Made by a program: the position numbers and the translations under genes. Below the pieces are notes generated by a model, which worked only from the letters and a program-made list of their open reading frames with translations, was not told where the DNA came from and did not search any database. 64,000 bases of DNA from Zygnema cylindricum (taxonomy: Eukaryota > Streptophyta > Zygnematophyceae > Zygnematales > Zygnemataceae): positions 74,501 through 138,500 of the forward strand of contig JBBHKE010000100.1 of NCBI GenBank assembly GCA_037447655.1, written 5' to 3'. The number at the start of each line of letters is the position of its first letter. Within the stretch, counting starts at the first letter, position 1. Positions 1-12,471 of this stretch are shown in pieces.

Positions 1-3000
1 ATGAGTTTGGTGGAAATCTATAGTGTTGGTACTAGGCATAAGCTCCAGTTGGCTGAACAAAAGTTAGGAAATATACTTACAAAGGGGAAAAGATGTTAGA
101 CTACTATAATGATCTCTCTTGTTTGTATATGGAGATGGAGAGTGCCGGTTGGAGAGGTACAATGAAGATGAAAGTTAACACTCTCATCATGAAGTTACCT
201 GACGAGTATGAAAACATAGTGTACCGAGTACAAGAAATGACTGATTGTTTATGGAAGTGGAATATAGTGGTCCGGATGATGCTTGTGTAGGAAAACATAA
301 TTGAGATTAGGAGAGGGGGAAAGAGCATCCAAGCTCTAGATGCAGCAGTAAACCAGTGGGGGAAGGATCCAAAAAAACCGTACAAAAGAGAGAGAGATCA
401 GTTTGGAGGACCAAGGCCCCCGAAGGGTCTTTGTCATTTTTGCAAAAAGTCGAGACACTTCATAGGGGATTGTGTCAAGCTGTCGAAGTTGAGGCTCCAA
501 GAGAACCAAGGAGGGGGTTCTTCCAGAGGGAAGAAGAATGCACTTGTGGTCACAAAAGTGAAAGGAGAGACCGAGGACGAGTCCTTTGAGGAGGATGGGG
601 AGTTTCTTCTTGACGAGAGTGAAGAGGAGAAGGAGATCCCTCGGAAATAGAAATGTGCTCTCGGAGAAATTCGGGAAGCTTCACAAGAAGGATGGATATT
701 CGACTCAGGAGTATCCATGCATATGTTTCGTGATAAGCACCTCATTATTAAGCTAAAAAAGATCCCTACTTTAGCGATAGAGTATAGGGATGGGAGAGTG
801 GGTACTATACATCTAATGGGATCGGTAGATCTAAAAGTATTAGTGGAGGGTAAGACATCTGTACTCACCTTCTCAGATGTACTCTACATTCCTTAGCTGA
901 GTAAAAATCTTGTCTATACAACTGTGTTAGATGACAAAGAGTTTGATACCTTCACAAGAAACGGAGTCTTTACAGCTAAGTATGGGGATGAAGTCTACTT
1001 CACAACAGATAAGGGTAGCCAAGGAATTTTTAGGCTTAAATTGAGCAATGAAAAAAAGAATGCTTACTATGTTGGTGTTCCAAATTTGATGATTTGGCAT
1101 AAGCCGTTCGGGCATGTGCAATTTGATAGAATGAGGGAAATGAAGAAGCTTGGTGTAGTAGAAGGCATTCACTTTGGGGACAATGAAATGGTGGATGATT
1201 TCTGTGGTTGTGCCCAAGGTAAGGCTCACACACTTCCCTTTCCCAAAGGCGCCACATATAGGGGTGAGAAAGTACTAGATTTGGTCCACACAGATATCTC
1301 GGGACCTGCAAAAGCACCTTCGGTCGGAGGGAATAGGTTTATGTTGACAATAACTGATAACTGGTCAAGATACTCCAGAGTCTACTTCCTGAAAACAAAG
1401 TCTGAAATACCAACTTACTTCAAAGAATATAAAGCCTGGAGTGAGAAGTTTTATGGAACCCACATTAAGAGAATAAGGAGTGATAATGGGGGGTAATATA
1501 CCGCGAACCAGTTTGAGGAATACTTTAGAGATGAGGGAGTTCAGCACCTGAAAATTGTACCATATAACCCAAAACAAAATGGGGAACCTGAGAGATTGTG
1601 TAAGCAGTATGTTGGCAGACAAAAAAATAGGAAAGAGATTTTGGGCAAAAGCCATGAACTGTGCCAACTACATTACGAAAGGGTCCTTACCTCAACCGTA
1701 AAACAAATGACACCTTATGAAAGATGGGTTGGAAGGAAACTACATATATCTCACCTTAAAGTATTCGGTAGTCAAGTTTACAGTCTTGACACGGATAGGA
1801 AAAACTTAAAACTAGATGCTAAGGGAAAACCTGGATACTTTGTAGGATATGATGAAGATGTCAAAGGATATAGAGTCTATAACTTAGCAAAGAAAGATAT
1901 CATACTCGTCAAACACCTAGTTTTCATGGATGAAGAGAAGTCATTTGACCCCTTCAAATATACGAAGAAGATAAGAATCAGATTTGAGTTTGAAAGTGAG
2001 TATAACTCGGTCGTTCCCGAAAGGGACATGAATGAAACATTGATTTTAGATTCAAGGGAGATCCAAGATACAGGAGACTCACTTGAAACCTCATATATTC
2101 CTATGGACTTTGAGGAGACAGAAAAGGAGGAACCGTAACTGGCTTCTATGGATAGGGGAGTCGATGAGACAATAAAAAGAAATCGAAGACTTCCCTCCAT
2201 TCGAGCTGCGAAGTTTGAGGGAGGGAGAAGGAGCACCAAAACGATATAAAAAAAACAGGCCGCTCATAAGGAAACTAAGCTATCTCACCCAGACGAGCCT
2301 CAGTCTTACTCGGAGGCAGTGAACAGTCGGGAGAAAGATAGATAGATAAGAGCCATAAATGATGAGATGGCCTCCATCATGGAAGCAAATACTTGGGAAC
2401 TAGCAAACTATCCTCCGGTCAGTAAACCGATTGGCTGTAAATGGGTGTTTAAAATAAAACTAAAACCAGATGATACCATTGAGTGATATAAGGCTCGATT
2501 TGTAACAAAGGGGTTCATCCAGAATGAGGGAATTGACTATGGAAGACTTTTGCCCCATCTGTTCGGTTCCCATCAGAAAGTATTCTCCTCTGTCTAGTGG
2601 CATCAAAAGACATGGAAATACACCATATGGATATTAAGACCGCGTTTCTCAATGGTGAGTTAGACGAAGAAATTTTCATGCGACAACCAAAGGGGTTCGT
2701 GGAGGAAGGAGAAGAGAGCAAGGTCCGCAGGCTCATAAAGTCCTTATATGGGTTGAAACAGGCTCCCGACAATGGAATAAAAAACAAGATGAGTTTCTCA
2801 GTGGTCTATGATATATCCAGATTAGCTCTGACCACACTATCTATATGTTTTAAGATGGTAATGGTGTGATTTTTATTGCAATTTATGTGGATGATCTGGT
2901 GGTGTTAAGTTAGTCTTTGGAAAAGATCAATATGTTAAATAAAGATCTTAGAAGCAGATTTGACATGAAGGATTAGGGGAGGAAAGATATATTTTTGGAA

Positions 3001-3890
3001 TGCAAATAGAGAGAGATAGGGGGAAAAGCATCATTAGACTTACTCAAAAAAAAGCAATAGGTCACATACTCGAGAAATTCCAAATGGAAAAGGCAAACAG
3101 TTGTACCACTCCCATGACCTTGAAAAAAGTAAGTGATGGAAGTGTAGAAGGAGGAGTGATAAATTGAGATTATCAAATTAGTCCACAAGAGAGAGAGTTT
3201 ATGAAGTCTATTCCCTACAGGCAGGTTGTAGGAAGTCTCATATACTTTTTGAACTGTACTACGCCGGACATAGCCGCGGCAGTTGGAGTACTTAGTATGA
3301 GTCTTATTGATCATAGGAAGAGAGACTAGGAGGCAGCGAAGAGAGTCATGAGATATCTAGTGGGAACTAGAGAGTTATGGTTGCATTTGGGAGGGAAGCA
3401 CACTGATATCACTACTTGGAGTGATGCCAGTTATGGGGATGCACCAATGAGAAGATGCAATTTTGGGTATGTGTTATATGTGGGGGAAGGTGATTGCTGT
3501 TAGAGCAGTAAGCAACAAAAGGTGGTTGCTCAGTCTACTATGGAGGCTCAGTATATGGCCTCTTGTTCTGCTGTGAAAGAGTTAATGTTGGTCAAGTCCT
3601 TGTTGCAAGAACTGGGGTATATCAAGGAGGGAGTGCATGAAGTGTTTTTTGATAATCAAGCTGCCATTGCAATTGCAGCTTATCCAAAACATCATTTCAA
3701 GGCTAAGCATATGGACATAAGATTGAGTTTTGTGAGAGAAAAAGTTGAGAATAGTATTCTGAATCTTGTATATGGATTTGTAAGGAAATGGTGGCTCATA
3801 TGATGACAAAAGTAGTGTCTTCTCCCAAGTTAAAATAATGCAGAGAACAGTGTGGACTTAAGCTAAAGTTAAATTTAGACTAGAAAATAA
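1..3890 (+). pseudogene. Ty1/copia gag-pol remnant (element E1), 5' end outside the window
   Basis: Decayed copia polyprotein, read in several frames. In order: gag from the left edge; a CCHC zinc knuckle at 432-473 with all four metal ligands kept; protease Asp-Ser-Gly at 702-710; GAG-pre-integrase at about 1,085-1,230 (HKPFGH, CGCAQGK); integrase core at about 1,270-1,760 (HTD, SDNGG, then a stop at 1,494); linker and RT at about 2,340-3,100 with YVDD at 2,884-2,895; RNase H at about 3,400-3,800. Stops and frameshifts occur in every domain, so it is not functional. From 964 onward it matches 9,545-12,471, while 1-963 only resembles the gag part of that copy. It ends in a purine tract next to the LTR at 3,897. 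The copia assignment is firm from the INT-before-RT order. Confidence 0.9.
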
Positions 3891-6800
3891 GGGGAGTGTT
3901 GAAATTACTACATTTATAGGGTATTTTCTAGATCTAAATAGATCAATAAAATAGGAAAAAGAAAAGGGCGGACAGCTTGCCTCCACCTCCTCTCTTTAGC
4001 CACCATACTTGTTGTAGTCACTAAAGGAAGAGAGGGTGGTTAAGCCATGGCTCCCGTAGCTCCACAAGCAGGACTAAAGAGTGACATAAGTCACTCTTAA
4101 CAAAAGGTTGAGTCATGAAAGACTCGAACTTCTGACCGACAGAGCGAGGGGTAGCCGTCAGCTCGAAATAGTCTGTCGTAGAAGTCCGTTGCAATACATG
4201 AGGTGTGATATTTATTTAAACCTTGTTTAGAGGATCTAGTCCGATAAACGGAATAACGCATAGAATGCATAGAGATTCCTTAAATGTACCGTAGGACACG
4301 TTACACACGAAACACGTGAACCGGACAATTGTTTCGATAGCTAATAGTGAAAGGCGGTTTGGATCCGACGGCACGTATCATCGCCGAGATCTCGGAATGA
4401 CCGCTTTGGCAGTTTTCAAGCGTGACATGACCTTGCGCCACGTGGTAAGATAACATTGAGAGGCAGAAATCTTGGGGAGCATAAGGATAAGTGAGACGAA
4501 GACACTCGTCTATCTAATGGCCTTATCGTACACATGTCGTAAAGAAATTACATCGGTCGTAGTACCTTTGTGTAATCTACATTCGTGTGATTCGTTTGTA
4601 TGTCAGTAGATAGGGGTTAGGGGAGGGGTTTACGACTTAGGGAATTTAGTAGGTAGGCACCTCTCTCTCTTAGAGAGTTTATATATAAATTGGCATCTTT
4701 GTCGCCTTATAACTTATCAACTCGTAGGCCGTTTTCAATGATTTTTTTTGCTACAGACTCATGAGAGTCCACACTAAACAGGGATGCAAACAGTTTGTCA
4801 ACTTGTCTCCTTGGGCATCAGTGGTTGTGGCTGAAATTGGGTTAGTTAAAAACTACCTAGAGGCTTCCTTAATTTCGTATTCCAATGGAGGACAGAGAAT
4901 TGCATGCTCAAGGTAAGGCTCACCAACTTCCCTTTCCCAAAGCCGCCACATATAGGAGTGAGAAAGTACTAGACCTGGTCTACAGAGATATCTTGGACCT
5001 GCAAAAGTACCTTCGGTCGGAGGGAAAAAGATATGCTAACAATAACCGATGACAAGTGTAGATACTTAAAGTCTACTTCCTAAAAACAAAGAATAAAACT
5101 CCAACTTACTTCAAAGAATATAAAGCTTGGAGTGAGAAGTTGCATGAAACCCCCATTAAGAGAATAATGAGTGATAATGGGGAAGAATATACCTCGAACC
5201 TGTTTGAGTAATACTTGAGAGATGAGTGAGTTTAGCACCAAAAACCTGTACAATATAACCCGAAACAAAATGGGTAAGATGAAAGGTTGAACAGAACACT
5301 TGGAGATAGAGTATGTAGTATGTTGGCTGACAAGAAAATAGGAAAGAGATTTTGGGCAAAAGCCATGAACTATGCCAACTACATTAAGAAAAGAGTCCCT
5401 ACCTCAACCGTAAAAGTTATAACACCTTATGAGAGATGGACTTGAACGAAACCAGATATCTCTCACCTTAAAGTATTCAGTAGTCAAGTTTACAGTCTTG
5501 ATACAGATAGGAAAAACTAGAAACTACAGTCTAAGGGAAAACCTAGATACGTTGTAGGATATGATAAGATGTCAATGGATATAGATTCAATCACTTAGCA
5601 AAGCAAGATATCATTCTGGTCAAACACCTAGTTGTCATGGATGAAGGGAAGTCATTTGACCCCTTCAAATATACCAAGAAGATAAGAATCAGTTTTAAGT
5701 CTGAAAGTGAGGAGAACTCGGTTTTTCCTAAAAGAGACATGAGTGAAACAGTGATTATAGATTCATGGGAGATCCAAGATATAAGAGATCTACCGAAAAC
5801 CTCACATATTCCCATGGACTTCGAAGAGACAAAAGAGGAGGAACCAGAACAAGCGTCCATGGATAGGGGAGTCGATGAGACAGTAAGGAGAAATCCAAAA
5901 CTTCCCTCCATTCCAACTTCGGAGTTTGAGGCAGAGAGAATGAGCGACAAAATGATACAAGAAAAATAGGCCGCTCATAAGGTAACTAAGCTATGTCACC
6001 TTGATAAGCCTCGATCATACTCGGAGGCAGTGAACACTCGAGAGACAGACAAATGGATTAGAGCCATAAATGATGAGATGACCTCCATCATGGAAGCAAC
6101 TACTTGGGAACTAGCGGACTATCCTCCAGACAGAAAACCGATTGGCTGTAAATGGGTGTTTAAAGTAAAATTGAACCCAGATAATACCATTGAAAGATAT
6201 AAGGCTCGGTTGGTAGCAAAAGGGTTCACCCAAAAGGAGGGGATTGACTATTAGGAGACTTTTGCTCTAGTTTTTCGGTTCCCATCAGTAAGGATTCTCC
6301 TTAGTCCAGCCGCAACAGAAGGCAAGGAAGTACACCAGATGAATATTAAGACAGCCTTTCCCAATGGTAAGTTAGAGGAAGAAATATTTCATGTACAACC
6401 AGGGGGGTTTGTGGAGGAAAGACAAGAGAGCAAAGTCTGCAAGCTCATATAGTCCTTATATAGACTGAAAAAGGCTCCCCGACAGTGGAATAACAAACTA
6501 GATGAGTTTCTCACTAGTCTAGGATATATCCGGATCAGCTCTGACCAATCTATCTATATGTTTAAAGATGAGAATGGTGTGATTTTTATTGCAATTTATG
6601 TGGATGATCTGCTGGTGTTAAGTAAGTCTTGGAAAAGATCAATAAGTTAAAGAAAGAACTTAGAAGCAAATTTGGCATTAAGGATTTAAGGGAGGAAATA
6701 TATATTTTGGGAATCCAAATGGAGAGAGATAAAGGGAAAAGGATCACTAGACTTACTTAGAAAAAATCAATAGGTAATATGCTTGAGAAATTATAGATAG

Positions 6801-7366
6801 AAAAGGCAAAAGAGTTCTACCACTCCCATGAACTTGAAAAAAGTAAGTGCTGCAAGTATAGAAGGAGGAGTGATAATAGTAGATGATCAAATAAGTCCAA
6901 AAGAGAGAGAGTTTATGAAGTATATCCCTTACAGGCAGGTTGTAGGAAGTCTAATATACTTTATGAATTCTACCAAGCTGGACATAGCGGCAGCAATTGG
7001 AGTACCCTATAGATGTCTTTATGATCCTAGGAAAAGAGACTGGGAGGCACCCAAGAGAGTCATGAGATATCTGGTGGGAACGAGAGATATATGGTTACAT
7101 TTGGTAGGGGAGCACACTGATATCACTACTTGGAGTGATGCCAGTTATGGGGATGCACCTATGAGAAGATGCAATTTTGGGTATGTGTTATATGTGGGGA
7201 AAGGTGCTTGCTGTTGGAGCAGCAAGCAACAAAAGGTGGTTACTTAGTCTACTAGGGAGGCTGAGAACATGGCCTCTTGTTCTGTTGTGAAAGAGTTGAT
7301 ATGGGTCAAGTCCTTGTTGCAAGAACTGGGGTATATGAAGGAGGGAGTGCATGAAGTCTTTTGTGA
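964..7366 (+). repeat. 6.4-kb direct duplication, left copy
   Basis: 6,403 bp matching 9,545-15,947 at a constant offset of 8,581. Every stretch I compared, including shared stop codons and frameshifts, was the same. It covers part of E1 pol, the whole E1 LTR and most of E2 pol. On both sides the sequence passes into related but diverged copia sequence, so the breakpoints lie inside homologous coding DNA. Gene conversion, unequal exchange or an assembly duplicate could all produce this. Confidence 0.9.
3897..4904 (+). repeat. 3' LTR of copia element E1
   Basis: 1,008 bp, starting TGTTGAAATT directly after a purine-rich AAATAAGGGGAG tract and ending GAATTGCA, so TG...CA. It aligns along its length with the LTRs at 47,902-48,903 and 53,243-54,244. 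A TATA-like TTTATATATAAAT lies at about 4,678-4,690, preceded by a short CTCTCTCT/AGAGAG inverted repeat. A G-box-like CCACGTGG lies near 4,440. Sequence after 4,904 is the inside of another integrase gene, so E1 was inserted into element E2. The 5' flank is outside the window and the TSD cannot be checked. Confidence 0.85.
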
Positions 7367-7606
7367 GAACCATGTAGCCATTGCTATTGCCTCTAACCCC
7401 AATCATCATTTTAAGAGCAAACATATGGATGCCAAACTACACTTTGTTAGAGAAAATGTGTTTGCAAGAGTGATAAAAATGAGTTATTTATCGGATGAAA
7501 ATATGGCAGCTGATATGCTATCTAAAGCTCTTCCTGCTCCTAAGTTGCAATGTTAAATAAAGGCTTTTGGGTTAAAAGAGTAACTAAGTCTAAAGATTTA
7601 GGGGAG
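4905..7606 (+). pseudogene. Ty1/copia pol remnant (element E2), split by E1
   Basis: Begins inside GAG-pre-integrase/integrase (CAQGKAH-like) right after the E1 LTR. Continues through integrase, the acidic linker at about 5,637-5,970, RT at about 6,030-6,780 (YVDD at about 6,596-6,607) and RNase H to 7,555. Many stops and frameshifts. Up to 7,366 it matches 13,486-15,947. After 7,366 the RNase H C-terminus switches to a different copia lineage (LSKALPAP in place of MTKLVPSP) and is followed by a purine tract (TTTAGGGGAG) and an LTR-like TGTTGAATTT at 7,607. The end is therefore a recombinant between two families. Confidence 0.85.
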
Positions 7607-7984
7607 TGTTGAATTTAGGAAATCATCATACTCAGTAAACAGGGCTGTGAGGAGAGTCTAAGGACTTAGAATATTTTTTGTCTAAGAAAACTGTAATTTA
7701 CCTTATTTACTATGATAGTAGCAAAAGTACTTTGAGTGTATTGTACTTCTGCAAGGACACGCGTCGGCAAAAGAACATACAGGTTTTATGGAAAGGTGCC
7801 GACGCACTTTCGCACGCGGCATACTTCGAACGAATACATTTGAAGAATCGGACGGACGAGGACTTACCCGATTATCTGAGAAAATTGTAGTACAACATTT
7901 TACGTCGACCATAGATTTGAATCGGGTCAACGGACGCGATTCACGTGGGACCACAAAGTATCGCCAGGTTGGGCATTTTGAGTA
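7607..7984 (+). repeat. LTR-like fragment of another family, no gene
   Basis: Starts TGTTGAATTTAGG directly after a purine tract, as expected for a 3' LTR that follows the foreign RNase H tail at 7,367-7,555. Its opening resembles the solo LTR at 16,448 (TGTTGATTTTAGG). No end with CA and flanking duplication is visible. Small ORFs here have no recognisable domains. It runs into a copia LTR fragment near 7,985. Confidence 0.45.
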
Positions 7985-8147
7985 AATTTTTTTGCTTGGA
8001 ACTTAAGGGAGTTCACATTGCACAAGGATACAATCAGATTGGTTTTTTTTCTTCTTGGGTAGTTGTGATCCTAGCTGAAGAAGGGTAGTCAAAAACTATC
8101 TAGAGGCTTTCTGAATTTTGTAGTTCAATGGGGGACACAGAATTACA
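7985..8147 (+). repeat. 3' end fragment of the copia E1' 5' LTR
   Basis: Only about 160 bp of LTR remain. They match the last part of the ~1 kb LTRs (TTTTTTTGCT..., CTAGAGGCTTTCTGAATTTTGTAG) and end AATTACA directly before the primer-binding site. The upstream ~850 bp of LTR, including the promoter, is missing. The gag start codon at 8,128 lies inside this piece. Confidence 0.75.
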
Positions 8148-11100
8148 CGTTATGGGCCCACCCTCTAGGGTGCCCATCTTCAACGGATCTAGGTTCATTT
8201 ATTGGGAAGCCATGATGGTAGGGGCTTTGTGTGAAAAACGATATTGGGGTATCGTCAGTGGACAAGTGAAACGTCCATCTCAAAGAATCCCACCAAGGTT
8301 TGGTGGAGCGCGATTTTCCGAGCAGTATCTGCTCCAATGGAGGAGGTAGACAGCGGGGACAACAATGTGTCCGAAAAGGGTAAAGGGAAAGAGACACCTT
8401 ATAATCCTATGGCCACGGTACTTGAAGCAGCGGCTGTGAAGACCAAAGAAAACGATATTCAAATGTGGGAATACACAAACATGGCTCCTAGGCACTTCAT
8501 TCAGAGGCATCTTACTCAAGCTTTGGCAACCTCCCATCTCCAGATTTTCAAGGCCGAGGAGTTGTGGGAGACTTTAGCAGAGATCTATAGAGCCGATACC
8601 ATTCACGAGCTCCAATTGGCCGAGCAACGGTTAGGGGAGTATACTTACAAAGGGGGGGAAATGCTATACTATTGTAATGCCCTTTCTTGTTTGTAAATGG
8701 AGAAGAAGAGTGCCTGGTGGACCGGTACAACGAAGATGAAGTTGAACACACTCATCATGAAGTTGCCTAATAAGCTTGAGAACATAGTGTAGCGAGTGCA
8801 GGAAATGGATGATAGTTTGTGGAAGTGGAACACTATGGTCCGAATGATATTTGTGTACGAGAACACTATCAAGGTTTTGAGAGGAGAAAAAAGCGTTCAA
8901 GCTATATGTCCGGAACGGACATGTGGGGGAAGGATTCTTGGATGCCATACGGCAACTTCAAGGGAGAGAAAAACCAAACAAGAGGACCAAGGCCTCCAAA
9001 TGGCCTTTGTCATTTCTTCAAAAAGCGGGGATACTTCATAGCTGATTGCACAATGCTGTCAAAGCTGAGGATCCAAGAAAACCGTGGAGGAGGTTCTTCC
9101 GGGGAAAGAAAAAGGCACTTGCGGTCACACAAGTGAAAGAGGAGACCGAGGAGGATGAGTCCTCTAAGGAGGAGGATGGAGAGCTTCTTCTTGACAAAAA
9201 CCTGGAGGAGAATGAGATTCTTCGAAAACAGAAGTGTGCTCTTGGAGCAATTCGGGAACCTCCACAGGAAGGATGGATCATCGATCCATGTGCATTGATA
9301 CATATGTGTCGTGACAAGCACCTCTTTACCAAGCTAAAATACATCCCCATTGTAGAGATAGAGTACGGGGATGTTGGAGTAGTTACTACAGATCTAGTTG
9401 GATTGGTAGATTTAAAAGTCTCGGTAAAGGGTAAGACTTCCATACTCACTTTCTTAGATGTACTTTATATCTCCCAATTGAGCAAGAATCTTGTCTCTAC
9501 TTCTGTAATAGATGATAAAGAGCTTGATACCTTCAATAGAAAGAGAGTCTTTACAGCTAAGTATGGGGATGAAGTCTACTTCACAACAGATAAGGGTAGC
9601 CAAGGAATTTTTAGGCTTAAATTGAGCAATGAAAAAAAGAATGCTTACTATGTTGGTGTTCCAAATTTGATGATTTGGCATAAGCCGTTCGGGCATGTGC
9701 AATTTGATAGAATGAGGGAAATGAAGAAGCTTGGTGTAGTAGAAGGCATTCACTTTGGGGACAATGAAATGGTGGATGATTTCTGTGGTTGTGCCCAAGG
9801 TAAGGCTCACACACTTCCCTTTCCCAAAGGCGCCACATATAGGGGTGAGAAAGTACTAGATTTGGTCCACACAGATATCTCGGGACCTGCAAAAGCACCT
9901 TCGGTCGGAGGGAATAGGTTTATGTTGACAATAACTGATAACTGGTCAAGATACTCCAGAGTCTACTTCCTGAAAACAAAGTCTGAAATACCAACTTACT
10001 TCAAAGAATATAAAGCCTGGAGTGAGAAGTTTTATGGAACCCACATTAAGAGAATAAGGAGTGATAATGGGGGGTAATATACCGCGAACCAGTTTGAGGA
10101 ATACTTTAGAGATGAGGGAGTTCAGCACCTGAAAATTGTACCATATAACCCAAAACAAAATGGGGAACCTGAGAGATTGTGTAAGCAGTATGTTGGCAGA
10201 CAAAAAAATAGGAAAGAGATTTTGGGCAAAAGCCATGAACTGTGCCAACTACATTACGAAAGGGTCCTTACCTCAACCGTAAAACAAATGACACCTTATG
10301 AAAGATGGGTTGGAAGGAAACTACATATATCTCACCTTAAAGTATTCGGTAGTCAAGTTTACAGTCTTGACACGGATAGGAAAAACTTAAAACTAGATGC
10401 TAAGGGAAAACCTGGATACTTTGTAGGATATGATGAAGATGTCAAAGGATATAGAGTCTATAACTTAGCAAAGAAAGATATCATACTCGTCAAACACCTA
10501 GTTTTCATGGATGAAGAGAAGTCATTTGACCCCTTCAAATATACGAAGAAGATAAGAATCAGATTTGAGTTTGAAAGTGAGTATAACTCGGTCGTTCCCG
10601 AAAGGGACATGAATGAAACATTGATTTTAGATTCAAGGGAGATCCAAGATACAGGAGACTCACTTGAAACCTCATATATTCCTATGGACTTTGAGGAGAC
10701 AGAAAAGGAGGAACCGTAACTGGCTTCTATGGATAGGGGAGTCGATGAGACAATAAAAAGAAATCGAAGACTTCCCTCCATTCGAGCTGCGAAGTTTGAG
10801 GGAGGGAGAAGGAGCACCAAAACGATATAAAAAAAACAGGCCGCTCATAAGGAAACTAAGCTATCTCACCCAGACGAGCCTCAGTCTTACTCGGAGGCAG
10901 TGAACAGTCGGGAGAAAGATAGATAGATAAGAGCCATAAATGATGAGATGGCCTCCATCATGGAAGCAAATACTTGGGAACTAGCAAACTATCCTCCGGT
11001 CAGTAAACCGATTGGCTGTAAATGGGTGTTTAAAATAAAACTAAAACCAGATGATACCATTGAGTGATATAAGGCTCGATTTGTAACAAAGGGGTTCATC

Positions 11101-12471
11101 CAGAATGAGGGAATTGACTATGGAAGACTTTTGCCCCATCTGTTCGGTTCCCATCAGAAAGTATTCTCCTCTGTCTAGTGGCATCAAAAGACATGGAAAT
11201 ACACCATATGGATATTAAGACCGCGTTTCTCAATGGTGAGTTAGACGAAGAAATTTTCATGCGACAACCAAAGGGGTTCGTGGAGGAAGGAGAAGAGAGC
11301 AAGGTCCGCAGGCTCATAAAGTCCTTATATGGGTTGAAACAGGCTCCCGACAATGGAATAAAAAACAAGATGAGTTTCTCAGTGGTCTATGATATATCCA
11401 GATTAGCTCTGACCACACTATCTATATGTTTTAAGATGGTAATGGTGTGATTTTTATTGCAATTTATGTGGATGATCTGGTGGTGTTAAGTTAGTCTTTG
11501 GAAAAGATCAATATGTTAAATAAAGATCTTAGAAGCAGATTTGACATGAAGGATTAGGGGAGGAAAGATATATTTTTGGAATGCAAATAGAGAGAGATAG
11601 GGGGAAAAGCATCATTAGACTTACTCAAAAAAAAGCAATAGGTCACATACTCGAGAAATTCCAAATGGAAAAGGCAAACAGTTGTACCACTCCCATGACC
11701 TTGAAAAAAGTAAGTGATGGAAGTGTAGAAGGAGGAGTGATAAATTGAGATTATCAAATTAGTCCACAAGAGAGAGAGTTTATGAAGTCTATTCCCTACA
11801 GGCAGGTTGTAGGAAGTCTCATATACTTTTTGAACTGTACTACGCCGGACATAGCCGCGGCAGTTGGAGTACTTAGTATGAGTCTTATTGATCATAGGAA
11901 GAGAGACTAGGAGGCAGCGAAGAGAGTCATGAGATATCTAGTGGGAACTAGAGAGTTATGGTTGCATTTGGGAGGGAAGCACACTGATATCACTACTTGG
12001 AGTGATGCCAGTTATGGGGATGCACCAATGAGAAGATGCAATTTTGGGTATGTGTTATATGTGGGGGAAGGTGATTGCTGTTAGAGCAGTAAGCAACAAA
12101 AGGTGGTTGCTCAGTCTACTATGGAGGCTCAGTATATGGCCTCTTGTTCTGCTGTGAAAGAGTTAATGTTGGTCAAGTCCTTGTTGCAAGAACTGGGGTA
12201 TATCAAGGAGGGAGTGCATGAAGTGTTTTTTGATAATCAAGCTGCCATTGCAATTGCAGCTTATCCAAAACATCATTTCAAGGCTAAGCATATGGACATA
12301 AGATTGAGTTTTGTGAGAGAAAAAGTTGAGAATAGTATTCTGAATCTTGTATATGGATTTGTAAGGAAATGGTGGCTCATATGATGACAAAAGTAGTGTC
12401 TTCTCCCAAGTTAAAATAATGCAGAGAACAGTGTGGACTTAAGCTAAAGTTAAATTTAGACTAGAAAATAA
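8128..12471 (+). pseudogene. Ty1/copia gag-pol pseudogene (element E1')
   Basis: Gag begins at the ATG at 8,128, inside the LTR remnant, and reads through the primer site (MGDTELHVMGPPSRVP). A frameshift near 8,300-8,340 breaks gag. The zinc knuckle near 9,006-9,050 has lost its second Cys and its His (CHFFKKRGYFIADC), and the protease active site reads DPC instead of DSG near 9,283. A 343-codon reading frame, 9,046-10,077, carries protease, GAG-pre-integrase and the start of integrase, ending at a stop after SDNGG. The rest (integrase, linker, RT with YVDD near 11,465, RNase H to about 12,380) matches E1, with the same stops. The element cannot make its own proteins. Confidence 0.9.
8149..8162 (+). 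other. Primer-binding site matching the initiator tRNA-Met anticodon arm
   Basis: GTTATGGGCCCACC directly after the LTR end. Its reverse complement GGTGGGCCCATAAC is the anticodon stem-loop of plant initiator tRNA-Met (anticodon CAU), not the usual 3'-terminal TGGTATCAGAGC site. This implies priming by a cleaved half-tRNA. The same 14-mer follows the LTR in four other copies in this window. Confidence 0.8.
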
